From the NCBI GenBank assembly GCA_036001245.1, contig DASYUL010000019.1, forward strand, positions 1 through 64,000: 64,000 bases of DNA, in the 5' to 3' direction. How positions within the stretch are numbered: position 1 is the first letter of the stretch; each line of letters begins with the position of its first letter. The stretch is from Gp7-AA6 sp036001245 (GTDB lineage Bacteria > Acidobacteriota > Thermoanaerobaculia > UBA5066 > Gp7-AA6). The position numbers were made by a program, and so were the translations under genes. The notes beneath the pieces are model-generated. The model worked only from the letters and a program-made list of their open reading frames with translations, was not told the DNA's origin and did no database searches. Positions 52,082 to 59,744 of this stretch are shown in pieces.

Positions 52082-52323
52082 GACGAGAAAGACGAAGGCC
52101 CCGCCGCGTTGCAGTCGCGGAAGGGCCGGGGACGAGAACAGCGAACCGGAAGGATACACCCACGTGCGAGACCGCGATTTCCCGAACGCTTGGAGCCTTG
52201 CGACTTCTCAGCCATCTCCGCGGGCCGGCGGAGCATCGGGCGGCGGTCCTTTCATCTGCTCTTCGGAGGATCCTCGAGGCGGGCGTGGCGATCGAACAGG
52301 AAATCAGAGCGCTCACGACGTGA
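52078..52323 (+). CDS. Small basic phage protein, unknown
   Basis: The 81-residue frame begins by an ATGA overlap and ends by a GTGA overlap with the next gene. The N-terminus is Arg-rich; the rest forms two helices (GALRLLSHLRG and AAVLSSALRRILEAGVAIEQEIRAL). No family is recognised; the coupling at both ends supports it. Confidence 0.5.
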   Translation: MRRERRRPRRVAVAEGPGTRTANRKDTPTCETAISRTLGALRLLSHLRGPAEHRAAVLSSALRRILEAGVAIEQEIRALTT

Positions 52324-52685
52324 AAACCCGGGGAAACGCTGTCGATGTCGCCCGACGCCTGTGGCCTCCGCCTGACCCGGTGAATTCTCAGAAGGTCCAG
52401 ACAATCTGGAACCTCCGCGGATTGGGCATCGCGCTCCGATCCGCAGCAGGAATCCGCTCAGACATCGACGAACTCGCCTTTCGCGACCTTTCTCGACTGA
52501 CTCGCCTGTCGGACGAGGAGACCGAGCTCGAGGAATGCCTGCGCCGACTGATTCAGCAGCTCAAAGCTGCCACGAGCGGCGCCGAGCAGGCGCTCGACCT
52601 GATCGTCACCGCAAGAAAGGAGATCGACCTCCGCTGGTTCGAGGAGAAGTCTCGCGAGAAAGGGGCGGGGCGGGAGTGTGGGTGA
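52320..52685 (+). CDS. Small helical phage protein, unknown
   Basis: The 121-residue protein starts at GTG 52320. It is mostly helical with LSRLTRLSDEETELEECLRRLIQQLKAATSGAEQALDLI, possibly a coiled coil. It lies directly upstream of and overlaps the replication ATPase gene, so a replication accessory role is possible but unproven. The longer frame upstream of 52320 is not used. Confidence 0.55.
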   Translation: MKTRGNAVDVARRLWPPPDPVNSQKVQTIWNLRGLGIALRSAAGIRSDIDELAFRDLSRLTRLSDEETELEECLRRLIQQLKAATSGAEQALDLIVTARKEIDLRWFEEKSREKGAGRECG

Positions 52686-53847
52686 ACCGAAAACGCTCGA
52701 CGATTACGGAGACGAGGAGGAGGCGCGACGAGCGCAAGAAGGAAAGAACCGCGAACCAAAGGCGAAGGTCGCGGCTCGGTGGAATGAGCTCCCGACGCTC
52801 GATGACGTCCTGTCCTCGATGGCGCCGCCCGGCGAGCGCCTCGCAACCGGGTTTCTCCCGACGCTCGACAGGGTTTCCCGCGGGGGCCTTGCGTACGGGT
52901 CCGTCTACGTCTTCCTCGGGCCGCCCGGCGCCGGAAAGACGGTTCTTCTCTGCCAGCTCGCGCGAAGGTTCGCGGAAGAGTACGGCGCGCTCGTCATCTG
53001 CTTCTTCTTCGATGAAGGGGCTTGGCAGGCGGCTCTCATGATGACCGAAGGACTCGGGTTCGAACGCCGCGAGCTCGAGAACGACTACGAGAGCGTCCGG
53101 GCGAAGGTGAAACCCCGAACCGCGCCGCTCGAGATCCGGCTCCCAAGGCCGTCCGACTCGGACACCGTGCTCGATTCCGTCGACCGCTGGCTGACCGGCG
53201 TCGACGTCACGGAGCGCCGGATCGTCTTTGTGATCGATGGCGTGCAGACCGCTCGGGTGAGCAAAGACGACCACTGGGCAACCCAGCGAGAACACGTGAA
53301 CGCAGTGATGTCGAAGGTTCGGGCGCTCGCCCAGCAGTACCGGGCTGTCGCCCTGATCTCCTCGAAAGCCAACCGCGCGTCTTGGTCGCACAAGAATCCG
53401 GCCGACAACCTCGACGCTCTCGCCGGCGGCCTCGGCTCATCCGACATCGAATATCAAAGTGACGCTCTCTTCTCCCTCTCGGGAGACATGTCCTCGTCGA
53501 TTTTTCTGCACGTAATTCGGAACCGCCCGGGCGACGGAACTAAACCGAAGATCGCGCTCGGATTCGACCGGGACCGCGCCAGCTTCAGCGAGACGGATAG
53601 CACCATCGCCAGCGAAGAAGCGGAGTACCGAGAGGAGCACCGACGCGAGGCGCAGATGGCCGCGGTCAAAAAAGACATCCTCCAGTTCCTTCGCAAGAAG
53701 CCGCGGCAGACCGGCCGGGTGATCCGGCAGAACGTCCGGGCCCGGCCCGAACTCATCGGAGCCGCGCTGGACGAACTCGAGGGTGACGGAGAGATACGGG
53801 GCGCGAAGGGCTCTAGGAACTCCACCCTCTGGGAAGTGACCGAGTGA
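52678..53847 (+). CDS. RecA/DnaB-like replication ATPase with winged helix
   Basis: The 389-residue protein has a RecA-fold ATPase: Walker A FLGPPGAGKT (about 80-89), a catalytic Glu after the second strand, Walker B IVFVIDG (about 182-188) and a later VALISSKAN strand. The C-terminal 60 residues form a winged helix (VKKDILQFLRKKPRQTGRVIRQN...ALDELEGDGEIRG). It is likely a replicative helicase loader or helicase of the RepA/DnaB-like class. A cluster of GGGAACCACT iterons follows its stop immediately. The start is GTG. Confidence 0.82.
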   Translation: MGEPKTLDDYGDEEEARRAQEGKNREPKAKVAARWNELPTLDDVLSSMAPPGERLATGFLPTLDRVSRGGLAYGSVYVFLGPPGAGKTVLLCQLARRFAEEYGALVICFFFDEGAWQAALMMTEGLGFERRELENDYESVRAKVKPRTAPLEIRLPRPSDSDTVLDSVDRWLTGVDVTERRIVFVIDGVQTARVSKDDHWATQREHVNAVMSKVRALAQQYRAVALISSKANRASWSHKNPADNLDALAGGLGSSDIEYQSDALFSLSGDMSSSIFLHVIRNRPGDGTKPKIALGFDRDRASFSETDSTIASEEAEYREEHRREAQMAAVKKDILQFLRKKPRQTGRVIRQNVRARPELIGAALDELEGDGEIRGAKGSRNSTLWEVTE

Positions 53848-53896
53848 GCGGTTCCCGCGCGAATAGCGCTTTTGAAGACCGCTGCGGTTCCGGTTT

Positions 53897-54001
53897 GAGT
53901 GGTTCCGCTCGAGTGGTTCCCCCTATAGGGGATGGGAACCACTCAGAGGCTTGGAACGGTCCGGTTCCCGGGAACCACTCGGGAACCACTGGGAACCACT
54001 C
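53897..54001. repeat. Iteron cluster and dyad, possible replication origin
   Basis: GGGAACCACT(C) occurs forward at 53934-53944, 53970-53980, 53981-53990 and 53991-54001, and inverted (GAGTGGTTCC) at 53897-53906 and 53911-53920. The pair 53911-53921/53934-53944 forms an 11-bp perfect dyad around CCCCTATAGGGG (53920-53931). GGTTCCCGGGAACC (53963-53976) is another palindrome. The 345 bp between 53848 and 54192 hold no convincing gene; a GTGA-overlapping frame (53844-54185) is low-complexity across the iterons. Confidence 0.75.
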
Positions 54002-54192
54002 AAAAGGGGGAAACGAAGGGTCAGGAAACGCACCCCGACCGACCGCTACCGCTCCGCCGAAAAACGCCCTGCCTGACCCGCTCGTCGGCGGAAGGGTCCG
54101 GTCTTCTTCCTACCGGGCTCTCCTGGCTCGCCGGCGGGCGGTCCTTCTCTCGAACCGTCTGGTCCGTTCGCGGTGCCTCTGGTGAGCGTCGC

Positions 54193-54420
54193 GTGACAGA
54201 TTGCGTCGCCTCTCCGGAAGATCTCCTGACCGTTTCCGACGTCGCCGGATGGCTGCGCCTGAAGCCCGCGGCCGTGCGCGCCCTTGCCCGTAGGAGCGAG
54301 ATCGGCTTCTACCGCGTAGGGCGAGCCATCCGCTTTCAGCCGGGCGACGTGAAGGCGTTCCTCGAACGTCAGCGCCGGCCAGCTCGAGGAGAGCGCGCCT
54401 TGCGCGCCGCAGGTTTATGA
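54193..54420 (+). CDS. Helix-turn-helix (excisionase-like) protein
   Basis: The 75-residue protein is one HTH_17 module: LLTVSDVAGWLRLKPAAVRALARRSEIGFYRVGRAIRFQPGDVKAFLERQ. It starts at GTG 54193. Sitting next to the iterons, it could bind them or regulate the replication gene; this is inference. It is a paralogue in fold of the protein at 51881. Confidence 0.78.
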   Translation: MTDCVASPEDLLTVSDVAGWLRLKPAAVRALARRSEIGFYRVGRAIRFQPGDVKAFLERQRRPARGERALRAAGL

Positions 54421-54543
54421 GAACTGCGCGTCACCTCACGAAAGGCCTGTCACCGTTGACGATCCCGGGGTCGATCTCTCCCCTGTTACGGCTGGCGTAC
54501 GGGAATCCTCGCGTTCCTCCCCTCTCTCGGAGGGTTTCCGCCC

Positions 54544-55014
54544 GTGCCTGACCGCGTCCTGAGGGCCCGGACCCGCACACCGCGCGAGCGGTTCTTCGTG
54601 ACCATTGAGGCGGCAGCGAACGTCGTCGCGCCCGAGATCCGTCTCCGCCGTGCGCTCAAGAGTCTCGGCCGCACCTACGGGCTGCGCTGCAAAGGCGTCA
54701 GGCGGGAGTCGCAGGAGCCTCCGACTGTTGCCTCGTCTCCCGCACCGATCGTGTCTCCAGCGGGCAGCAGCGCAGCGACGTCAACACCGCAGCCGGTTCT
54801 CCCGGCGAAGACCCGTCGCCGCCCGATCGGAATGAAGACCGCGCCGGGAGCGATCGCGTGTGACCAGTGCGGCAGGGAAGGGCTCCGTAAACGGTACGGT
54901 CGAACCGCCTTCCATTTCGCCCCGTGCGGCCTGCCTTGCCGCGGTGGATCTATCCCGAGGGAAGAGCGCCGCGAGCACGCGCCGACGCATCCGGGGAGCT
55001 GCTCTTGCTCGTGA
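54544..55014 (+). CDS. Zinc-binding phage protein, paralogue A
   Basis: The 156-residue protein has a basic N-terminal part, a Ser/Pro-rich linker (about 56-95), and a C-terminal Cys/His module: Cys106, Cys109, His124, Cys128, Cys132, His149, Cys153, Cys155. The spacing C-x2-C-x14-H-x3-C-x3-C is identical in the genes at 55011 and 55511, which lack the N-terminal extension. Two zinc sites are predicted. Function is unknown; RNA or DNA binding is possible. Start is GTG 54544; it overlaps the next gene by GTGA. Confidence 0.7.
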   Translation: MPDRVLRARTRTPRERFFVTIEAAANVVAPEIRLRRALKSLGRTYGLRCKGVRRESQEPPTVASSPAPIVSPAGSSAATSTPQPVLPAKTRRRPIGMKTAPGAIACDQCGREGLRKRYGRTAFHFAPCGLPCRGGSIPREERREHAPTHPGSCSCS

Positions 55015-55217
55015 GCGGGCCGCCGATCGGCGTTCCCCGGATTGAACGCTGCGAGACATGCGGAAGGACGGACGTACTTGTGGCCGCAGGCCGGCTCGCC
55101 CCGCACCTGGCGCGGTGTGACGCGATCTGCGCCAATGGTGAGAGATTTCCGGCTGAGCCTCCGAAGTTCGCCCGGCATGACGAGAACTGCGAACGGTGTC
55201 AGCGGAGGCGACGGTGA
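55011..55217 (+). CDS. Zinc-binding phage protein, paralogue B
   Basis: The 68-residue protein is almost only the Cys/His module: Cys14, Cys17, His32, Cys36, Cys40, His56, Cys60, Cys63. After the fourth Cys pair comes ANGERFP, comparable to SGGEPFP in the paralogue at 55511. It starts at GTG by overlap with paralogue A and ends by overlap with the next gene. Function is unknown. Confidence 0.7.
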   Translation: MSGPPIGVPRIERCETCGRTDVLVAAGRLAPHLARCDAICANGERFPAEPPKFARHDENCERCQRRRR

Positions 55218-55507
55218 TTCGACGGAAGCGGCCGGTCACGGCGTACCGACCCTCAGTCGTGGATTCGTACGTGCCGAAGGACCTCGCGACGAAGACATTC
55301 GCGAGCTCGTCCGGCGCGACCGATCTTCACGGGTACACGTGGCGGGAACAGTTCTGGTTCGTGCCGGACCGCGACCTGAATGGCCGTTGCGTGTGGACCG
55401 TCGTCGATCCTGAGTCGGGTCGCGTCGTCACCTGGCACTGCTCGCTGACGATCGCGCTTTTGCGGGCCTCCCGACTCGTCACATCGCGTACCGCGGGGAA
55501 CTCCTGA
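55214..55507 (+). CDS. Unknown phage protein
   Basis: The 97-residue protein starts at GTG 55214 overlapping the previous stop. It is beta-rich with WREQFWFVPDRDLNGRCVWTVVDPESGRVVTWHCSL, a compact aromatic domain with two Cys. No family is recognised. It separates two of the zinc paralogues. Confidence 0.55.
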   Translation: MIRRKRPVTAYRPSVVDSYVPKDLATKTFASSSGATDLHGYTWREQFWFVPDRDLNGRCVWTVVDPESGRVVTWHCSLTIALLRASRLVTSRTAGNS

Positions 55508-55510
55508 GCG

Positions 55511-55738
55511 ATGCCTAACGCGAACGCGAACCGGAAGGCAACGTGCGCCGCGTGCGGGGCGCGGCTGCCGATGTCACGCGCCGGGTTATTGCGCGCTCAC
55601 CTCGCGGGCTGTCGTCTCCCGTGCTCAGGCGGCGAGCCGTTCCCCTTGCAGAAGCTCCGCGATTACGAGGGGCGGTCGCATCCGCTCTCCTGCAGGTGCC
55701 AACGCGAAGCGGCGCGAATCGCCGGGAGGAATTCGTGA
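55511..55738 (+). CDS. Zinc-binding phage protein, paralogue C
   Basis: The 75-residue protein carries Cys12, Cys15, His30, Cys34, Cys38, His57, Cys61 and Cys63, the same order and, up to the fourth Cys, the same spacing as the paralogues at 54544 and 55011. The sequence around them (RLPMSRAGLLRAHLAGCRLPC) is diverged, so the Cys/His frame is what is conserved. Function is unknown. It starts at ATG 55511 and overlaps the next gene by GTGA. Confidence 0.7.
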   Translation: MPNANANRKATCAACGARLPMSRAGLLRAHLAGCRLPCSGGEPFPLQKLRDYEGRSHPLSCRCQREAARIAGRNS

Positions 55739-55935
55739 GCGTCGCGTCGGCCGCTGAGCGCGATCGGCATTTGCTAACCCTTCGGAAGATGCTCAGTTAC
55801 CGCCGGACTGAAATCGGCCGAAGGTTTCACTTGGGCAAGGAAGCCTTTCTCCAGCTGCAGGAGGCCGACGCTCTGGAGTGGGCGCTCGAGATTCTCAACG
55901 TCCGGACTTCAACAGTTGAAAAGGAGAAGAGATGA
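55735..55935 (+). CDS. Small helical phage protein, unknown
   Basis: The 66-residue protein starts at GTG by overlap. It is helical and charged (RDRHLLTLRKMLSYRRTEIGRRFHLGKEAFLQLQEADALEWALEIL). It overlaps the next gene by ATGA. No family is recognised. Confidence 0.55.
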   Translation: MSVASAAERDRHLLTLRKMLSYRRTEIGRRFHLGKEAFLQLQEADALEWALEILNVRTSTVEKEKR

Positions 55936-56243
55936 AACCGATTGCGAAACGGCTCCTGACTCTGACGCTCCTCGTGCTCTTCGCGGCGCCTGTCGCCGGG
56001 CAAACTGCCACGCCGACGAGAACGAGGACACCAACACGGACACCGACGTCCACGAGGACTCCGCGGCCGCCGACGCCGACAGTCACGCCGACTCGGACGC
56101 CGACCGCGCGGGTCTATCTCGGGCAGCACGACACGCTCGGCAGTCGCATTCGCTGGAAGGACGGTGAGCTCTGGGTCCTGCGCCAGGACGGCACCTATGG
56201 CCGTGTCGTCCAGGAGACGCCGACTCCGACACCGACTCCATAG
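55932..56243 (+). CDS. Small secreted protein with Thr-Pro repeats
   Basis: The 103-residue protein has a signal peptide (about 1-24). A Thr/Pro/Arg low-complexity region (about 25-58, TPTRTRTPTRTPT-like) follows, then a small domain (YLGQHDTLGSRIRWKDGELWVLRQDG) and another short TPTPTP tail. AAGGAGAAG precedes the ATG. An exported, Thr-Pro-rich phage protein could be a surface factor or exclusion protein; this is speculative. Confidence 0.65.
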   Translation: MKPIAKRLLTLTLLVLFAAPVAGQTATPTRTRTPTRTPTSTRTPRPPTPTVTPTRTPTARVYLGQHDTLGSRIRWKDGELWVLRQDGTYGRVVQETPTPTPTP

Positions 56244-56254
56244 AAGGGGAACCC

Positions 56255-56797
56255 ATGACGATCAAGAATTCACAGCAGCAGTCGGACTCCGCCCGCTCAC
56301 TCTTGGACGCGGAGGAAGCTCATCGCGTGGCGGTCTCGCGCCGCGAACAGAAGGCCGGGATTCTCGAGCAAGCGAAGGCGGCGATCGCGAAGCTACGAGA
56401 CGAACGTGCCGCCGCGCTTCGCGTTGATGACGGGGCGCGGATCAAGAAGGTCACGACCGCACTCGGGGAAGCCCGGGAGGCGCTCGAGCTCGCGGAGCAG
56501 GCTCACGAGATTGCGGCGGAGGACGAGCGCGTAGCGGCCGCCGAGTTGGCGCGCCTGACCGCCGCGGCCGAGGAGCGGCGTCGTAGCGAGCTTATTGCCG
56601 AGCTACTGAAAGAGTCGCTCGCGCACGTCAAGCTACAGAACGACGCGGCCGACGTGATAGCCGAGAGCCACAGGGAGCTCGCCCGGTTGACGGAGGAGCT
56701 CAAGAAACTCAAAGCGGACGAGGCCCTCAAAGAGATAGAGGTCGCTCGCCTGGACATGCGCGGCGTCCCCGGGATCTTAGGCCGGCGCCGCTCATGA
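56255..56797 (+). CDS. Coiled-coil phage protein
   Basis: The 180-residue protein is nearly all coiled coil: heptad-like Ala/Glu/Leu stretches run from about 15 to 170, with a short C-terminal RGVPGILGRRRS. GGGGAACCC precedes the ATG. No family is recognised. A structural or assembly role is possible. Confidence 0.65.
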   Translation: MTIKNSQQQSDSARSLLDAEEAHRVAVSRREQKAGILEQAKAAIAKLRDERAAALRVDDGARIKKVTTALGEAREALELAEQAHEIAAEDERVAAAELARLTAAAEERRRSELIAELLKESLAHVKLQNDAADVIAESHRELARLTEELKKLKADEALKEIEVARLDMRGVPGILGRRRS

Positions 56798-56993
56798 GTG
56801 CCCGGCTCAGGGGTCGTCGTCGGGATCAAGTTTGAACTCCTCCCGCGGCAGATCCGGTCGTCCAACGAAGAGCTCATGGAGGGAGTCTCTGAGCTTCCTC
56901 GAGAACGAGACCCGCATGGTAGTCGAGAGGCGCACGACTTGACGAAAGGAAATAGCTCGGCAGCGCGCGAGACAAAACCCTTGCATTCGTCTC

Positions 56994-57021
56994 TTGACGG
57001 GATTACAGTTTCCCGTAACAC
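56994..57021 (+). promoter_or_regulatory. Weak promoter-like sequence before the 57050 gene
   Basis: TTGACG (56994-56999) and TAACAC (57016-57021) are 16 bp apart, 29 bp before the ATG at 57050. The 252 bp from 56798 to 57049 hold no other feature I can support. Confidence 0.35.
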
Positions 57022-57049
57022 GCGCGAGATGCGCGCGAGAAGGGAGACC

Positions 57050-57358
57050 ATGATGCTCGAGAGAGACAGTTGCGACCACGGGTTTGAGTGCGAGGCTTGC
57101 GGTCCCGCAAACGTGAAGTACCACGACGCGGCGGTTCACGTCCGAGAATGGGCAGAAGCGATTGAAGAGCTCGCGTGGACTCTGATGGAGCTCAAGGTGG
57201 ACGACGGACGTTCCCGCCGTCTCCTGAATGGGATCGAAGGGTTGTCCTGGGGAATCCGCTGGAAGGCGGAGTTGGACATTGAGAACGAGACAACGAGTCA
57301 CTTCGAAGATGAGCGCCCCAAGCCGCGCCTCGTCTCGCCGAAAGAAGAGACGTCGTGA
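57050..57358 (+). CDS. Small phage protein with Cys cluster, unknown
   Basis: The 102-residue protein begins MMLERDSCDHGFECEACG, a C-x5-C-x2-C cluster with a His, followed by helices (VREWAEAIEELAWTLMELKVDDG) and an acidic tail. AAGGGAGACC precedes the ATG at 57050; the frame is open 84 codons further upstream but that part lacks coding character. It overlaps the next gene by GTGA. Confidence 0.55.
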   Translation: MMLERDSCDHGFECEACGPANVKYHDAAVHVREWAEAIEELAWTLMELKVDDGRSRRLLNGIEGLSWGIRWKAELDIENETTSHFEDERPKPRLVSPKEETS

Positions 57359-57618
57359 GCGCGCGCACATCAGCGAAGAACCTGATGGGCGAGGTGGAGT
57401 TGTCTCTCTTCCAGATTTCAGCCTACGCGGAGGCCGCGAAGCGACTGACGCGCGCGGTTGACGAGATGGATGACGAAGATCTCGGGGAATGGGATCTCCG
57501 GCGCACTGACGCAGTGGCGGCTGTCCGCGCTTTATCCGTCGCGATCGCCGCCGAGAGCGGCGGCTCGATAGAGCAAATCCGGCTGAGCCAGGAGCCGGCA
57601 GTTAGGCGCGCGACATGA
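57355..57618 (+). CDS. Small acidic phage protein, unknown
   Basis: The 87-residue protein starts at GTG by overlap and ends by ATGA overlap. It is helical and acidic (LTRAVDEMDDEDLGEWDLRRTDAVAAVRAL). No family is recognised. Confidence 0.55.
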   Translation: MSARTSAKNLMGEVELSLFQISAYAEAAKRLTRAVDEMDDEDLGEWDLRRTDAVAAVRALSVAIAAESGGSIEQIRLSQEPAVRRAT

Positions 57619-57830
57619 GCGCGCGTGCAGATCGGGTCAAGATCACGGCGGAAGTTCCGCGCGAGGTCTGGCGGCGCGTAAAGATCCAAGCCGCGAAGGA
57701 AGGGCGGAAGTCCTGGGAGATCGTGACGGAGGCGCTAACGGGGTACCTCAACGGGGAGGTGGGAGGGGTGACGTTCGACACAGAGGGAAACATCATCAGG
57801 CGCGCGCGCAAACGGAAGGGGCGCAAATGA
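57615..57830 (+). CDS. Ribbon-helix-helix protein
   Basis: The 71-residue protein has RVKITAEVPREVWRRVKIQAAKEGRKSWEIVTEALTGYL, an Arc/MetJ-like ribbon-helix-helix with strand, two helices and a basic C-terminus. It is probably a DNA-binding regulator. It overlaps the M41 peptidase gene by ATGA, so the two are co-expressed. Confidence 0.72.
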   Translation: MSARADRVKITAEVPREVWRRVKIQAAKEGRKSWEIVTEALTGYLNGEVGGVTFDTEGNIIRRARKRKGRK

Positions 57831-58510
57831 GATCCGACGTGGACGACGAACTTCTCGCGAATGCTTCCTTTCCCGAAGCCATGACGCGAGCGCGATCTCC
57901 CCGAGAAAGGGCGGCGCGCAAAACGAGTCGGGAGCGCGCTGCGTACCACGAGGCAGGCCACGCGGTAGCGCTTCATGCTCTCGGGCAGCACGTCAAGCGC
58001 ATCACAATCAAGGCGAACGTGGAGGCTGGTACTGCGGGCACCTGTTCCGGTCAGAACGCTCTTCGTCCTGAGCATGGGCCTGAGTTCGACTCCTCAGACA
58101 AGAACCGCCTTCGGATGGAGAAGGACGTTCAGGTATGCCTCGCGGGCGGAGAGGCGGAACGGCGTTTTGCGGGAAGAGCCAACCTTTTGGGATCAGGTCC
58201 GGATCGTTGCGCGGCGATCGACCTGCTCTCCTTCTTCGAAGGCGATGTCTACGAGAAACCCGGACGCGGAAAGCAGGAGGGTTTTCGGACCTACTTCCGG
58301 CTCTTGAGAATTTGGAGCCGCCGGCTCGTGACCAACCGTAGGAACTGGACGAAGGTCGAAGCGGTAGCTCGGCTGCTTTTGGAGAAGGAAACCATTTCTG
58401 GGACTGAGACCGTCGCAGCAATGCAAGATGCCGTGCAGCGGGCGATCGATCTTGAAGTCAAGAAGTCCCAAGTGCGCGAGGAGAAGACTGGAGGTCAACG
58501 TGCGCGGTAA
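57827..58510 (+). CDS. FtsH-type (M41) metallopeptidase domain without AAA module
   Basis: The 227-residue protein has an M41-like HExxH (AAYHEAGHAVA, His41, Glu42, His45) and, downstream, VCLAGGEAERRFAG, which aligns with the GGRxAEE segment of FtsH, then a helical C-terminus. Neither an AAA ATPase domain nor a transmembrane helix is present, unlike FtsH. It may cleave a specific regulator or need a host ATPase. It is the last gene before the integrase and overlaps its start. Confidence 0.75.
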   Translation: MRSDVDDELLANASFPEAMTRARSPRERAARKTSRERAAYHEAGHAVALHALGQHVKRITIKANVEAGTAGTCSGQNALRPEHGPEFDSSDKNRLRMEKDVQVCLAGGEAERRFAGRANLLGSGPDRCAAIDLLSFFEGDVYEKPGRGKQEGFRTYFRLLRIWSRRLVTNRRNWTKVEAVARLLLEKETISGTETVAAMQDAVQRAIDLEVKKSQVREEKTGGQRAR

Positions 58511-59741
58511 GTCAAAGGCAAATCACCATCTGTTTCTGCGCGGCGGAATTTGGTGGACTCGGTTCGAGCGCAACGGCCGCGAGATCTGCCAGTCCACGCG
58601 CTGCCCGAAATCTGAAGTCGCGACGGCTCGGCAGATTCGGAACGAGCGAAAGGCGCGCATCGCCCAGGCTCGCGAAGGCGTCGAGATCCCCTGTTCGCCG
58701 CTGGCGCTCGGTGAACTTCTCGCTGCCTACATCGAGACCGAGGGGCAACCCTACGATCGCGGGAGGGGCGGCGAACAACCCGGCACGAAACGCTCGCCTG
58801 ACACGCTCAGGACGGCGAGCAAGGCAATCCTGAGGCACCTCTCGCCGGAACTCTCTGCGGTGCGCGTCAATCGGGAAACTCTCCTCGATCTCGCCGAGCG
58901 GCGCGAGCGGGAGAACCCGACACCCGCGCCCCTTTCCCGCCGCAACACTTTCGCGACTCTCCGTCGCGTCTACTCATGGGCCGCGGCGCGGCCGAGTCGG
59001 ACGGGAATCACGCGCTCACCGTTCGACACTCTCACGCGCGAGGATCGGAAGCGGCTCTTCCCGCGCGGGAAGAAACGCGCGTACATCTATGGCGCCGAGC
59101 AGCTCCGCGCGATCTACGACCGGCTCCCCTCCTACGAGGTTCCCTTCGTGCGGTTCGCGGTCCACACCGGGATGCGCCTGCGAGAGATCACGACGTTGAC
59201 TTGGGGCAACGTGGATCTCGACGGACGCAAGGCCTACGTGGAGGCGCGCTTCGCCAAGTTCGCGAAGGCGCGCGACGTGGCGCTTGGAGAGGTCGCGCTC
59301 TCCATCCTCTCGGCGATCCGTCCGGCCGATCCCGCGCCCGGCGATCACGTCTTTCTCGGGAAGGGGGGGAGGCCGATCCGTGACGTGCGCGGAGGCTTCG
59401 ACCCGTCCGTGCTCGCGGTCTGGAAGGCGTCACGACCGGAGGAACGGAAACCCCGATTCCACGACCTGAGAAAGACCGCGGCGACGAGGGTCGAAGCGGT
59501 CAGCTCTCACGCCGTCGCGAAAGTTTTTCTCGGACACTCCGACGAGAACGTGACGGACTCCTACATTCAGGCTTCACTCGACGACGTGCGCGATGCGGTC
59601 AACCGAGCGGCGCGCTCGATCGACGGCCAGATTCCTCCCGGCACGATTGCGTTCCCGGAGCGAACCGTTACAAAAGCCGTTACACCCCCCGCCGAGAGAA
59701 TCGAAATCGGCGAAAGGAGCGTCTCGAATCCTCATGGTTAG
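58500..59741 (+). CDS. Tyrosine integrase of the tRNA-Leu element
   Basis: The 413-residue integrase has a basic N-terminal arm-binding part, a core-binding domain and a C-terminal catalytic domain. The expected residues are present: Arg in TGMRLREI (about 224), Lys in the FAKFAK hairpin, HxxR in FHDLRK (about 320-323), His in LGHSDE (about 344) and Tyr in DSYIQ (about 353). GGAGG lies five bases before the GTG at 58500. The gene ends 44 bp before tRNA-Leu. Its last codons fall in a stretch that also occurs left of attL. It should recombine within the anticodon-loop region of the tRNA. Confidence 0.93.
   Translation: MRGKSKANHHLFLRGGIWWTRFERNGREICQSTRCPKSEVATARQIRNERKARIAQAREGVEIPCSPLALGELLAAYIETEGQPYDRGRGGEQPGTKRSPDTLRTASKAILRHLSPELSAVRVNRETLLDLAERRERENPTPAPLSRRNTFATLRRVYSWAAARPSRTGITRSPFDTLTREDRKRLFPRGKKRAYIYGAEQLRAIYDRLPSYEVPFVRFAVHTGMRLREITTLTWGNVDLDGRKAYVEARFAKFAKARDVALGEVALSILSAIRPADPAPGDHVFLGKGGRPIRDVRGGFDPSVLAVWKASRPEERKPRFHDLRKTAATRVEAVSSHAVAKVFLGHSDENVTDSYIQASLDDVRDAVNRAARSIDGQIPPGTIAFPERTVTKAVTPPAERIEIGERSVSNPHG
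59665..59684. promoter_or_regulatory. Possible integrase arm-type sites, right end
   Basis: CCGTTACA occurs at 59665-59672 and again at 59677-59684, twelve bases apart, inside the 3' end of the integrase gene. The segment 59669-59684 is identical to 41727-41742 at the left end. Confidence 0.55.
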
Positions 59742-59744
59742 CCA

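Noticed and set aside
53844..54185. 113-residue frame overlapping the replication ATPase stop
   Set aside because: Its sequence is the translated iteron array plus low-complexity residues; two other frames are equally open.
56807..57000. Minus-strand small gene ending RPDLPREEFKLDPDDDP
   Set aside because: It opposes the whole transcription unit and has no ribosome site or recognised family; possible but unsupported.
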